Positions 8,513 through 16,696 of a stretch of 27,233 nt of DNA are shown piece after piece. Position 1 is the stretch's first letter, and each line of letters opens with the position of its first letter. Under the pieces are notes generated by a model. The model was not told where the DNA came from. It saw only the letters and a program-made list of their open reading frames with translations, and made no database searches. The DNA is from JAAYDI01 sp052034005 (GTDB lineage: Bacteria; Planctomycetota; Planctomycetia; Pirellulales; Pirellulaceae), in the NCBI GenBank assembly GCA_052034005.1, contig JBPOJB010000068.1:1-27233 (forward strand). The letters run 5' to 3'. The position numbers and the translations under genes are program-made.

Positions 8513-8686
8513 TGCCAATCGACCCTGGAAAGAAGCCGCTTCGCCCTGAAAGCCGGGTGATGATCCAGTAGCGAAGAGTAGGGGGCCGCCTGTGTGCGCG
8601 CAGGCGGTCTGCTTGTCATATTAACACCGGCCGGCCGGGAAGGCTCCCCTGGGGAACCAAGTTTTTGTCGGCCATCCGCCCGGGCG
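8513..8686. other. Spacer with hairpins between epimerase end and adaptor start
   Basis: Contains a perfect 7-bp inverted repeat CCGCCTG...CAGGCGG (8586-8592 / 8601-8607, 8-nt loop) and a near-perfect GGCTCCCC/GGGGAACC hairpin (8641-8657) followed on the plus strand by AAGTTTTT. On the minus strand, the sense of both flanking genes, neither is followed by a T-run. The hairpins may still end epimerase transcription or lie in the adaptor leader. Confidence 0.4.
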
Positions 8687-9694
8687 TTATGCGTGGTAGC
8701 TCCGGTACCAGTCGACGAACCGCTGGATGCCGACCTCGATGGGCGTGGAGGGTTGGAATCCGACGTCGCGTACCAGGTCATCGACATCGGCGTAGGTGGC
8801 GGGCACGTCGCCCGGCTGCATGGGCAGCAGGTTCTTGCGGGCTTGTTTCCCGAGCGCCTTCTCGAGCGTCGCGATGAAGTGCTGCAGCTCCACCGGCTGG
8901 TGGTTTCCGATGTTGTAGATCCTGTAGGGGGCGCGGCTGGTGCCCGGGTCCGGCTGCATGCCGGACCACTGCGGGTTCGGTTCCGGGATGCGATCGGTCA
9001 CGCGTATGACGCCCTGGACGATGTCGTCGATATAGGTGAAATCGCGTTGCATCCGGCCTTCGTTGAACAGGTCGATCGGCCGGTCTTCGAGGATGGCCTG
9101 GGTGAACAGGTAGAGGGCCATATCGGGCCGGCCCCACGGCCCGTACACGGTGAAGAACCGCAGGCCGGTGGTCGGCAGGTGATAGAGGTGGCTGTACGTA
9201 TGCGCCATCAGTTCATTGGCTTTCTTCGTGGCCGCATACAGGCTCAGCGGGTGATCGACGTTGTGGTGCACGGAGAACGGCATCAGCGTATTGGCGCCGT
9301 ACACGGAGCTGGACGACGCGTAGACCAGGTGTTTCACGCGCTTATGGCGGCAGCCTTCCAGGATGTTGATGAACCCCACAAGGTTGCTGTCGACATAGGC
9401 GTGCGGGTTGGTGAGCGAGTAGCGGACGCCCGCCTGGGCCGCCATGTGCACCACCAGCTCGAACTCGTAGTCGCCAAACACCTGTTCCATCCGGGCCCGG
9501 TCGGCCAGGTCCGCCCGCAGGAACGTGAAGCCGGGCCGTCCTTCCAGCTGGGCCAGCCGATCCTTCTTCAGCTGCACGTCGTAGTAACTGTTCAGGTTGT
9601 CCAGGCCCAGCACGGTGTCGCCGCGGTCCAGGAATCTCCCGCACAAGTGGAACCCGATGAAGCCAGCCGATCCGGTAACCAGAATGTTCGCCAT
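8687..9694 (-). CDS. UDP-glucuronate 4-epimerase-type NAD-dependent sugar epimerase
   Basis: Extended short-chain dehydrogenase that probably interconverts UDP-glucuronate and UDP-galacturonate using bound NAD; cytosolic precursor supply for surface polysaccharides. The 335 residues contain the NAD-binding GSAGFIG (8-14), the acidic LGLDNLNSYYD segment, HMAAQAGVRYS (about 83-93), ASSSSVYG with the catalytic Ser, and YAATK (Tyr153, Lys157). The QAGVRYSL and FFTVYGPWGRPDMA segments are typical of the CapI/UDP-GlcA epimerase branch. ATG 9694 is chosen because the Rossmann motif follows directly and GGGGAG precedes it; an upstream GTG/ATG extension lacks support. It diverges from the UDP-sugar dehydrogenase, consistent with one pathway. 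Exact sugar specificity is inferred. Confidence 0.88.
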   Translation of the reverse strand: MANILVTGSAGFIGFHLCGRFLDRGDTVLGLDNLNSYYDVQLKKDRLAQLEGRPGFTFLRADLADRARMEQVFGDYEFELVVHMAAQAGVRYSLTNPHAYVDSNLVGFINILEGCRHKRVKHLVYASSSSVYGANTLMPFSVHHNVDHPLSLYAATKKANELMAHTYSHLYHLPTTGLRFFTVYGPWGRPDMALYLFTQAILEDRPIDLFNEGRMQRDFTYIDDIVQGVIRVTDRIPEPNPQWSGMQPDPGTSRAPYRIYNIGNHQPVELQHFIATLEKALGKQARKNLLPMQPGDVPATYADVDDLVRDVGFQPSTPIEVGIQRFVDWYRSYHA

Positions 9695-9740
9695 AACCGC
9701 TCCCCGTGAGACCCTAGGCACCATGCTATATTAGTACGAA

Positions 9741-9757
9741 TTCTCCGCCCGGGAGAA
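9741..9757. promoter_or_regulatory. Inverted repeat between the two UDP-sugar genes
   Basis: TTCTCC-GCCCG-GGAGAA is a perfect 6-bp dyad centred in the 96-nt gap between the divergent epimerase and dehydrogenase genes. A TATATTA/TAATATA sequence lies next to it at 9727-9733 and could act as a -10 element on either strand. A shared operator is possible; no regulator gene is adjacent. Confidence 0.4.
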
Positions 9758-9790
9758 CCCCAATCCAACTCGCAGGAACCGAGGACCCGC

Positions 9791-11128
9791 ATGTCGACCA
9801 ATGAACAACCGACACATCCGCTCCTGGCAGCGATGGAAAACAAGACGGCCGTGATCGGCATCCTGGGGCTCGGATATGTGGGCCTCCCACTCGTCCAGGC
9901 GTTTATTAACGCCGGGTTTCGCACGATGGGATTCGATGTCGACTCGCGCAAGGTGGATGCGTTGTTGGAGGGCCGGAGCTATATCGGGCACATCCGGGGC
10001 GAGTGGATTGCGGACTGCATCCAGGACGGCAAGTTCGTTCCCACATCCGACATGTCGCGGCTGGCCGAGGCGGACAGCATCCTGATCTGCGTGCCGACGC
10101 CGTTGAGCGAGAGCCGCGACCCCGACCTGACCTACGTGGAGGCGACGACCCGGGAGGTCGCCAAGACGCTGCGCCCTGGCCAGCTGGTGGTTCTCGAGAG
10201 CACCACCTATCCGGGGACCACGCGCGGCGTCATGCTCCCGATCCTCGCCGCCGGCGGCTTGACGGTCGGCCGGGACTTTTTCCTCGCCTACAGCCCGGAG
10301 CGGGAGGACCCGGGGAACATCAACTTCTCGGCCAGCGGCATTCCGAAAGTAGTCGGCGGGATCGATCCGCTGAGCGCCGAGATCGCCAACGCCATGTACG
10401 CCCAGGCGGTGGTGCGCACGATCCCCGTCTCCTCGGTCGAGGTCGCCGAGGCCTGCAAGATCCTCGAGAACACCTACCGGTCCGTCAACATCGCCATGGT
10501 CAACGAGCTCAAGGTGCTGTTCGATCGCATCGGGATCGACATCTGGGAGGTGATCGACGCGGCCAAGTCCAAGCCGTTCGGGTTCCAGGCGTTCTATCCG
10601 GGGCCCGGCCTGGGCGGACACTGCATCCCGATCGACCCGTTCTACCTGAGCTGGCTGGCCCGCAAGCATGAGATGTCCACCCGGTTCATCGAGCTGGCGG
10701 GCGAAATCAACACCTCGATGCCCAAGTACGTGATCGGCCGCACCATGGAGGCGCTCAACAGCGTGGGCAAGCCGACGCGCGGCAGCCGAGTCGGGATGCT
10801 CGGCGTGGCCTACAAGAAAGACGTGGACGATCCGCGCGAGAGCCCGTCGTTCCGGCTGATGGAGCTGCTCCATGCCCAGGGTGCGATCGTGAGCTACAAC
10901 GATCCGCACATCCCGACCCTGCCCGCCATGCGCAACTTCCGCGTGCCACGCCTGGCCAGCGAGGCGCTGACGGCCGAGTACCTGGCGGGCCTCGATTGCG
11001 CACTGATCGCCACCGACCACTCGGCCTACGACTACGACTTCATCGTCCGCTACGCGCCGCTGGTGGTCGACACGCGCAACGCCACCAAGGATGTGCGGCA
11101 CTCGCGCCACAAGATCTGGAAAGCCTGA
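9791..11128 (+). CDS. Nucleotide-sugar 6-dehydrogenase (UDP-N-acetylglucosamine/UDP-glucose dehydrogenase family)
   Basis: NAD-dependent two-step oxidation of a UDP-hexose(NAc) C6 alcohol to the uronate; cytosolic. The 445-residue protein shows the N-terminal Rossmann motif GLGYVGLP (about 25-32), VPTPL, ESTTYPGTT, YSPERE, a central dimerisation segment, and GLGGHCIPIDPFYL with catalytic Cys278, then a C-terminal UDP-binding domain with AYKKDVDDPRESPS. The WbpA/WecC-like motifs (YSPEREDPGN, GGHCIPIDPFYLSW) favour UDP-GlcNAc-type substrates over UDP-glucose, but I am not certain. ATG 9791 has GAGGA just upstream. The divergent epimerase next door suggests joint production of an epimerised uronic acid for exopolysaccharide or LPS. 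Confidence 0.9.
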   Translation: MSTNEQPTHPLLAAMENKTAVIGILGLGYVGLPLVQAFINAGFRTMGFDVDSRKVDALLEGRSYIGHIRGEWIADCIQDGKFVPTSDMSRLAEADSILICVPTPLSESRDPDLTYVEATTREVAKTLRPGQLVVLESTTYPGTTRGVMLPILAAGGLTVGRDFFLAYSPEREDPGNINFSASGIPKVVGGIDPLSAEIANAMYAQAVVRTIPVSSVEVAEACKILENTYRSVNIAMVNELKVLFDRIGIDIWEVIDAAKSKPFGFQAFYPGPGLGGHCIPIDPFYLSWLARKHEMSTRFIELAGEINTSMPKYVIGRTMEALNSVGKPTRGSRVGMLGVAYKKDVDDPRESPSFRLMELLHAQGAIVSYNDPHIPTLPAMRNFRVPRLASEALTAEYLAGLDCALIATDHSAYDYDFIVRYAPLVVDTRNATKDVRHSRHKIWKA

Positions 11129-11192
11129 GCCGCCGGGGTACATCGGTCGCCGCCCGTCCGCTATACTCGGTGGGCGACGCCCCGGCCAGCGG

Positions 11193-11220
11193 GCGCACGC
11201 ACGCACATATGCATGCACGC
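11193..11220. repeat. 28-nt alternating purine-pyrimidine tract in leuC leader
   Basis: Every base from 11193 to 11220 alternates purine and pyrimidine (GCGCACGCACGCACATATGC followed by ATGCACGC), with tandem GCAC units. Such tracts can adopt Z-DNA. A TATACT sequence that could be a -10 box lies at 11162-11167 upstream. Confidence 0.7.
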
Positions 11221-11301
11221 CGCCCGGCGCGAACGCCGGACCATGCGGACGCGCACCGGCCGGGCGAGGACTCGAAAACCAACTCCCGAACGGGCAGGAC
11301 G

Positions 11302-12723
11302 ATGTCGGCAGCCGCATCCTCATCACCGCGCACACTGTTCCAGAAGATCTGGGATGACCATGTGGTCCACCAAGAGCCGGGGATGCCGGCGATCGTCTAC
11401 ATCGATCTGCACCTGGTGCACGAGGTCACCAGCCCGCAGGCCTTCGAAGGGCTGCGGCTGGCCGGCCGACGCGTGCGGCGGCCCGAACGGACCGTGGCGA
11501 CTCCCGATCACAACATCCCCACCACGGATCGCGACCGGCCCATCGCCGACCCGATCTCGCGCCAGCAGGTCGACACGCTCCGCACCAACTGCCGCGAGTT
11601 CGGCATCCGCCTGTATGACCTGAACGACCCCCAGCAGGGCATCGTGCATGTGATCGGCCCCGAGCTGGGCTACACGCAGCCGGGGATGACGATCGTCTGC
11701 GGCGACAGCCACACGGCGACCCACGGCGCCTTCGGGGCGCTGGCGTTCGGGATCGGCACGAGCGAAGTGGAACATGTGCTCGCCACGCAGACGCTGCTGC
11801 AGTCGCAACCCAAGACCATGGAGCTGCGTGTCCACGGCCGACTGCCGCGCGGCGTGACCGCCAAGGACCTGGTCCTGTACCTGATCGGCCAGCTCACCAC
11901 GCACGGCGGCACCGGCTACGTGCTGGAATACACGGGCAGCGCGATCCGCGCGCTGAGCATGGACGAGCGGATGACGGTCTGCAACATGTCGATCGAAGCC
12001 GGCGCGCGGGCCGGCATGATCGCACCCGACGCGACGACCTACGAGTACCTGCGCGCCTGCCAGTTCGCGCCGGCGGATTTCGAGTCGGCGGTCGCACGCT
12101 GGCAGACGCTCCCCTCGGACCCGGGCGCCCGCTACGACGCGGTCCGCGAGTTCCAGGCGGCGGACGTGGCGCCGCAACTGACCTGGGGCACGCACCCCGG
12201 CCAGGTGATGGCGGTGACCGACGCGGTACCCGACCCGGCCCGCTTCGCGGACGAGACGGAACGGAAATCGGCCGCCCAGGCGCTCGACTACATGGGCCTC
12301 GCGCCGGGCATGACGCCCGCGGAGATCGCCATCGATCGGGTGTTTATCGGGTCCTGCACCAACGGGCGGCTGGAAGACCTCCGCGCAGCGGCCGACGTCC
12401 TGCGCGGGTATCAGGTCCATCCGCGCGTCAGCGCGATGGTCGTGCCCGGCAGCGCCAGCGTGAAGCGGCAGGCGGAAGAGGAGGGGCTCGACCGGGTGTT
12501 CCTGGCGGCGGGCTTCGAGTGGCGTGAAGCAGGCTGCAGCATGTGCCTGGCGATGAACCCGGACCGGTTGGAGCCGGGCCAGCGCTGTGCCGCCACGAGC
12601 AACCGCAACTTCGAGGGCCGGCAGGGCAAGGGCGGCCGCACCCACCTCGTGTCGCCCGCCATGGCCGCCGCCGCCGCCGTCGTCGGACACTTCGTCGACG
12701 TGCGGGATTGGAAATGCAAGTAG
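11302..12723 (+). CDS. leuC: 3-isopropylmalate dehydratase large subunit
   Basis: With LeuD, isomerises 2-isopropylmalate to 3-isopropylmalate in leucine synthesis, using a [4Fe-4S] cluster. The 473-residue protein has the aconitase-family order: DLHLVHEVTSPQAF near the N-terminus, TPDHNIPT, CGDSHTATHGAFG, then the cluster ligands Cys352 (GSCTNGR), Cys412 and Cys415 (GCSMCLAMNPD), all present. Length and spacing match E. coli LeuC closely. ATG 11302 is used because the conserved RTLFQKIWDDHVV follows; its ribosome-binding site is weak and close (AGGAC). The frame is open upstream into the dehydrogenase gene but that part is not LeuC-like. leuD follows after 53 nt. The Swiss-type LeuC1 subfamily of bacteria fits. 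Confidence 0.97.
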   Translation: MSAAASSSPRTLFQKIWDDHVVHQEPGMPAIVYIDLHLVHEVTSPQAFEGLRLAGRRVRRPERTVATPDHNIPTTDRDRPIADPISRQQVDTLRTNCREFGIRLYDLNDPQQGIVHVIGPELGYTQPGMTIVCGDSHTATHGAFGALAFGIGTSEVEHVLATQTLLQSQPKTMELRVHGRLPRGVTAKDLVLYLIGQLTTHGGTGYVLEYTGSAIRALSMDERMTVCNMSIEAGARAGMIAPDATTYEYLRACQFAPADFESAVARWQTLPSDPGARYDAVREFQAADVAPQLTWGTHPGQVMAVTDAVPDPARFADETERKSAAQALDYMGLAPGMTPAEIAIDRVFIGSCTNGRLEDLRAAADVLRGYQVHPRVSAMVVPGSASVKRQAEEEGLDRVFLAAGFEWREAGCSMCLAMNPDRLEPGQRCAATSNRNFEGRQGKGGRTHLVSPAMAAAAAVVGHFVDVRDWKCK

Positions 12724-12776
12724 GCGACACCGGCGCTGGACTGGTGACCTGGGATGTCAGGAGTACGGGGTCTCTC

Positions 12777-13382
12777 ATGATGCAGCCTTTTCGCACGCAC
12801 CGCGGCCTGGTCGTCACGCTCGACCGAGCGAACGTGGACACGGACCAGATCATTCCGAAACAGTTCCTCAAGCGGGTCGAGCGGACGGGGTTCGGCCAGT
12901 TCCTGTTCTTCGACTGGCGGTTCCTCGAGGACGGCCGGGAGAACCCGGATTTCGAGCTGAATCGGCCGGCGGCGCGCGGCGCGTCGATCCTGGTGGCGCG
13001 GCGCAACTTCGGGTCGGGCTCCAGCCGCGAGCACGCGGTCTGGGCGCTGGCCGACTACGGGCTGCGCGCGGTGATCGCGCCGAGTTTCGCCGACATCTTC
13101 TACAACAACTGCTTCCAGAACGGCCTGCTGCCCGTGCGGTTGGACGAAGAGACCGTCGATCGGCTCTTCCAGGCCGCCGCCGCGACGCCCGGCTACCAGC
13201 TGATTGTCGACCTCACTCAGAACCGCGTCAGCGACGGTGCCGGGATCGACGTCTTGTTTGCGATCGACCCGTTCCGCCGTCACGCGCTGCTCGAAGGGCT
13301 CGACGATATCGGCCTCACACTCCAACATGAAGACCAGATCGCCGCGTTCGAACGAGCGCGGTCGTCCGGCCCGAGGCCCTGA
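12777..13382 (+). CDS. leuD: 3-isopropylmalate dehydratase small subunit
   Basis: Swivelling subunit that completes the isopropylmalate isomerase active site with LeuC. The 201 residues include DTDQIIPKQFLKR near the N-terminus, GFGQFLFFDWRF, NFGSGSSREHAVWAL (substrate-binding loop) and FADIFYNNCFQNGLLP, all diagnostic and at the usual spacing. ATG 12777 is immediately followed by a second ATG; AGGAG at 12759-12763 is rather distant, with GGGG nearer. It lies 53 nt after leuC on the same strand and is surely cotranscribed. Its end is only 17 nt from the end of the facing glycosyltransferase gene. The length is normal for the family. Confidence 0.97.
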   Translation: MMQPFRTHRGLVVTLDRANVDTDQIIPKQFLKRVERTGFGQFLFFDWRFLEDGRENPDFELNRPAARGASILVARRNFGSGSSREHAVWALADYGLRAVIAPSFADIFYNNCFQNGLLPVRLDEETVDRLFQAAAATPGYQLIVDLTQNRVSDGAGIDVLFAIDPFRRHALLEGLDDIGLTLQHEDQIAAFERARSSGPRP

Positions 13383-13399
13383 CAGCAGGTCAGGTCAGG
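13383..13399 (+). repeat. Short tandem CAGGT repeats between convergent genes
   Basis: The 17-nt gap between leuD and the facing glycosyltransferase consists of AGGTC units repeated about three times. No room exists for a separate terminator, so transcripts probably run into each other. Confidence 0.5.
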
Positions 13400-14557
13400 T
13401 CACGTCTCGCCTCTCGCCGCTCTTCCTCCACCCGCTTGGATACAGCGGCAGAAGATGGCCCATTCGGGCGTGATGGTCGGCGCGAGTTCTTCTGCCAGGC
13501 GGTCGAGTTTCCGGAGCGTGCGGGTCAGCGCGAAGCGCGGCTCGACGTGCAAGCGGCAATCGGCGCCCCAGCAGCGGCGGACGTCGGCGGGCATCGCGTC
13601 CCAGGCGTCGATCGCCCGGGCGAGCGCCGCCGGATCCGTGGGCGGGAGGAGGGGGATGAGGTCCGCACGCCGTCCCCGGATCTCGCGGTGCGGGGCGATG
13701 TCCGACAGGACGACCGGGCAGAAGCAGCCCATGGCCTCCAGGACGGACTGTGGCAACCCCTCCTGGAGCGCCATGGACACGAACCCGTCGGCGTCCCAGA
13801 GGCGCCGGAGTGTCTGGGCGTGCGGGATCGTGCCGAGGAAGTCGACCCGATGCGCCAGTTGGAGGTCGGCGGCCAATGCCTGGAGCGGCTGGCGGAGCGG
13901 CCCGTCGCCGATGACCGTCAGACGTGCGGAACGCGACCGGGCCTGGGCCAATCCCCGGAGGATGGTCGCGTGGTTCTTGGTAGCGGTGAGTCGACCAACC
14001 GTCACCAGGCTCAACGGCGGCGGCTCGGTCCACTCGGTCGCCGGGCGGATCGGCCACACGCGATCGATCAGGTCCAGATCCACGCCGTGCCGGATCGTCC
14101 GGAGTCGCCGGCCGGCGCACCGGCGAACCCGCTTGGGCATGCTGCGCCGAACGGCGTGGCCGCCGCAGACGATGCGCGCACAGCACAGGCACAGGAGCGT
14201 CAGGAGCCACCGATCGGTCCGGGAATAGGACGCGTAACTGCCATGCACGTGCAAGACGGTGCGCGACAGCAGCCGCCGGCGCGAGACGAGTGCGAGCACC
14301 AGCAGCACGGCGCCGAGGCGCGGCGCGTGGATGTGCACCAGATCGAATGACCGCGCACGCAGCAGCGCCCGGAGCTGCTTGCCAAACGACACCATGCTGC
14401 CCGTCCCGCAGACGGACTGTACCTGTCGGTCGCCCGCCGCCTGGCCGGGCCAGAAGGTGCATACGGTCACCCGGTGGCGGCGTCGCCAGAGCGCCGTGTA
14501 GTGCGTGTAGGGGATACTGCCCGGCCCGGCGCGCATCATGAGTTGCAGGATCTTCAT
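13400..14557 (-). CDS. GT4-family glycosyltransferase
   Basis: Retaining GT-B glycosyltransferase, probably adding a sugar from a nucleotide donor to a growing surface glycan at the cytoplasmic face. The 385 residues have an N-terminal acceptor domain (VHIHAPRLG, HVHGSYASY) and a C-terminal donor domain with VTVGRLTATKNHATILRG, VIGDGPLR, RVDFLGTIP and the E-x7-E signature EGLPQSVLE (Glu266 and Glu274). No signal peptide or membrane helix is evident, though several hydrophobic stretches at about 85-140 could associate with membrane. ATG 14557 overlaps the stop of the upstream DUF1570 gene in an ATGA, so the two are translationally coupled. The acceptor and sugar cannot be told from sequence. 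Confidence 0.9.
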   Translation of the reverse strand: MKILQLMMRAGPGSIPYTHYTALWRRRHRVTVCTFWPGQAAGDRQVQSVCGTGSMVSFGKQLRALLRARSFDLVHIHAPRLGAVLLVLALVSRRRLLSRTVLHVHGSYASYSRTDRWLLTLLCLCCARIVCGGHAVRRSMPKRVRRCAGRRLRTIRHGVDLDLIDRVWPIRPATEWTEPPPLSLVTVGRLTATKNHATILRGLAQARSRSARLTVIGDGPLRQPLQALAADLQLAHRVDFLGTIPHAQTLRRLWDADGFVSMALQEGLPQSVLEAMGCFCPVVLSDIAPHREIRGRRADLIPLLPPTDPAALARAIDAWDAMPADVRRCWGADCRLHVEPRFALTRTLRKLDRLAEELAPTITPEWAIFCRCIQAGGGRAARGET

Positions 14558-15342
14558 GGGTCGCTTCCCTGGCGCCAGTTGCGGAAGTGCTTGAGGAACT
14601 GCTTCTTGAAATCGGGCATCGCCCGGGCCAATCGGTCGTGCAGGCCGGCCGGCGCCCGCTGTGCGCGCAGGTCCGCCAGGTATTCGACCAGCACCTGGTG
14701 CGCCTCCGGCGGGCCGTGCAGCAGGAAATGGACCCAGGCCCAGGCAGCCTGGTAATCCGCGTGGCTCATGCGGGCCATGTCCTGCAGCGCCTCGAGTTCA
14801 GGCAGCGAGGGCACACGCCACAGCCACGCGTTGCGCTTCACCGCGGACAGGTATGGGCTGCCGTACACGCGCTGCGCAGCACCGACCTCGTAGTACTCCG
14901 CCAGCCCCTCGTCCAGCCACAGCGGCACGGTCGGCAGATCGCTGTGCAACAGTGCGTGCACCGTCTCGTGCCGCACGTCCACGGCGTAGTCCGCGCTCTG
15001 ATAGGCAAAGACCCAGCCGGGCGCGGACCCCTTGATGAACATGGCGCGCCGCGCCGGCACGCCGCGAAAATACTGGTGCATGTAACGGTCGTATGACGAC
15101 CGGTCTCGAAACAGGATCAGATGGATCGGCTCCTGGGTCGACCGGATCCCCAAAGTGGCGGCCATGTCGCGTTCCAACTGCTCCAGCTCCGCCACCAGCG
15201 GAACAGACCCGGAGAGCTGATGGTCCGCGTAGAGCTGGAACCGGCCCACCTGCCGCTGGTCCGCCCACTGAGCTGCATGGGCCGTGCGGCCGGACAGGAG
15301 CGCGGCCATCCACAGAACCCACCATGCAAGTCGACTGATCAT
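14554..15342 (-). CDS. Secreted DUF1570-like protein with HExxH metallopeptidase motif
   Basis: The 262-residue protein begins with a signal peptide (MISRLAWWVLWMAALLSG, likely cut after AHA at residue 23). The core resembles gluzincin-fold DUF1570 proteins: a beta segment HLILFRDRSSYDRYM, then HETVH at 125-129 (zinc ligands His125, His129; Glu126 catalytic) and LDEGLAEYYE with Glu145 as the likely third ligand. All three metal positions are intact, so peptidase activity is plausible though unproven for this family. I chose ATG 15342 because the signal peptide starts there; the frame extends upstream but without support. It is coupled by ATGA to the glycosyltransferase gene, an uncommon pairing that suggests a periplasmic role linked to surface glycans. 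Confidence 0.8.
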   Translation of the reverse strand: MISRLAWWVLWMAALLSGRTAHAAQWADQRQVGRFQLYADHQLSGSVPLVAELEQLERDMAATLGIRSTQEPIHLILFRDRSSYDRYMHQYFRGVPARRAMFIKGSAPGWVFAYQSADYAVDVRHETVHALLHSDLPTVPLWLDEGLAEYYEVGAAQRVYGSPYLSAVKRNAWLWRVPSLPELEALQDMARMSHADYQAAWAWVHFLLHGPPEAHQVLVEYLADLRAQRAPAGLHDRLARAMPDFKKQFLKHFRNWRQGSDP

Positions 15343-15575
15343 GTACTTCCGTGCCCGGCGGCCGCCGATCGATCCCTCGTCTAATGAGGGGGGCGATTGT
15401 AGCCGCTCGACCACCAGGGTCAAGAGGAACAGCCCAGGGGCCGCGTTCCAATTGACCAGCCCCACGGCCCGGTGTATCGTGTTGACTCGCTCGCCACCAG
15501 AGGCTGCGGAACCTGGACCAATTCAGGCAACACGGGGAACCCGCGCAAGCGCGAGCGTCAGAAAGGCGATTCGAC
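15343..15575. promoter_or_regulatory. Divergent promoter region between DUF1570 and KAS III genes
   Basis: 233 nt separating two genes that point away from each other, so promoters for both must lie here. I could not pick convincing -35/-10 pairs. The ribosome-binding site AAAGGCG for the plus gene is at about 15562-15568. Confidence 0.5.
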
Positions 15576-16580
15576 GTGAAATATGCCGCCGTAGGCCCGG
15601 TCGCCATTCACCTGCCCGAGCGAGTGGAGACGAACGACCAGTTGCAGGCCGCGTTCCCGTCATGGGACATGAAGCTGATCTACGAGAAGACGGGGATCTT
15701 CGCACGGCACATTGCCGCGCCGGACGAATGTGCATCGGACCTAGGTGTCCAGGCGGCCGAGAAGCTTTTTTCGCAATACGACATCGATCGCAATTCGATC
15801 GACTTCCTCTTGTTCTGCACGCAGACGCCGGACTATCCGTTGCCGACGACGGCCTGTCTGATGCAGGAGCGGCTGAAGCTGCGCCGGTCGATTGGCGCGT
15901 TGGACTTCAATCTCGGCTGCTCGGGCTACGTGTACGGCCTGGCTTTGGCAGACGGGCTGATTCGGGCGGGTTCGGTGTCGCGGGTCTTGTTGATCACGGC
16001 GGAGACGTACACGCGGTTCATTCACCCGGAGGACCGCAGTCTGCGGACGATTTTCGGGGACGGGGCCGCGGCCACGCTGGTGGAGGCGGCCGACGGCCCG
16101 AGCCTCCTGGGGTTCCGGTACGGCACGGACGGCTCGGGGGCGGACACGTTGTTGATGACCAAGGGGGGGGCCCGCGCGCCGCACCAGGCACATCGGCCGC
16201 GCCATCGCCAGCGTTGGGAGAGCGACCTGTACATGGACGGTCCGGCGTTGATCACGTTCACGGTGGACGCCGTGCCGCAGTTGATCAGCGAGGTGTTGGA
16301 GTCGGCGAAGTGGGGGGTTGGCGACGTCGACTACTATCTGTTGCATCAGGCGACGTACAAGATGATGACCTACTTGTACGATCGGTTGAACCTTGACGCG
16401 CGGCGGATGCCGGTCGTCTTGGACGACTGTGGGAACACGGTTTCGTCGACGATCCCGATCGTGATTGACCGTCTGCGCGGGGACGGGCGGCTGTATCCGG
16501 GTGTCCGGAGCCTGCTGATTGCGTTCGGCGTCGGCTGGTCGTGGGCCGGGTGCGCGTGGGAAGAGACTTGGCGTGCCTGA
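15576..16580 (+). CDS. FabH-like 3-oxoacyl-ACP synthase III family protein
   Basis: Thiolase-fold enzyme that condenses an acyl-CoA or acyl-ACP with malonyl-ACP, or transfers an acyl group. The 334 residues keep the complete KAS III triad: Cys115 in NLGCSGYVYGL, His257 in LLHQATYK, and Asn287 in CGNTVSST. GDGAAATL and the C-terminal GVGWSW are also present. The sequence GPALITFTVDAVPQLI resembles KAS III homologues found in polysaccharide and secondary-metabolite loci rather than the housekeeping FabH, so an acyl-modification role is possible. The start is GTG 15576 with AAAGGCG seven bases upstream. A run of eight G (16163-16170) lies inside the gene without breaking the frame. No acyl carrier protein gene is in the window. 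Confidence 0.9.
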   Translation: MKYAAVGPVAIHLPERVETNDQLQAAFPSWDMKLIYEKTGIFARHIAAPDECASDLGVQAAEKLFSQYDIDRNSIDFLLFCTQTPDYPLPTTACLMQERLKLRRSIGALDFNLGCSGYVYGLALADGLIRAGSVSRVLLITAETYTRFIHPEDRSLRTIFGDGAAATLVEAADGPSLLGFRYGTDGSGADTLLMTKGGARAPHQAHRPRHRQRWESDLYMDGPALITFTVDAVPQLISEVLESAKWGVGDVDYYLLHQATYKMMTYLYDRLNLDARRMPVVLDDCGNTVSSTIPIVIDRLRGDGRLYPGVRSLLIAFGVGWSWAGCAWEETWRA

Positions 16581-16696
16581 GGCGTCCCTGGCGGCGTCGG
16601 CCGGTTTCCATCATCGGGGGTGTTCATCTGTGCGCGGGCTGGCGAGTAGAATCACAGGAGGCGTCAAACCCTGGGTGGCAAGCTGGAGTCGAGTTC

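Noticed and set aside
8641..8665. Hairpin plus T-run resembling an intrinsic terminator on the plus strand
   Set aside because: No plus-strand gene precedes it, and on the minus strand the T-run is on the wrong side.
10996..11301. Upstream extension of the leuC frame
   Set aside because: The translated part is low-complexity and overlaps the dehydrogenase gene; LeuC homology begins after ATG 11302.
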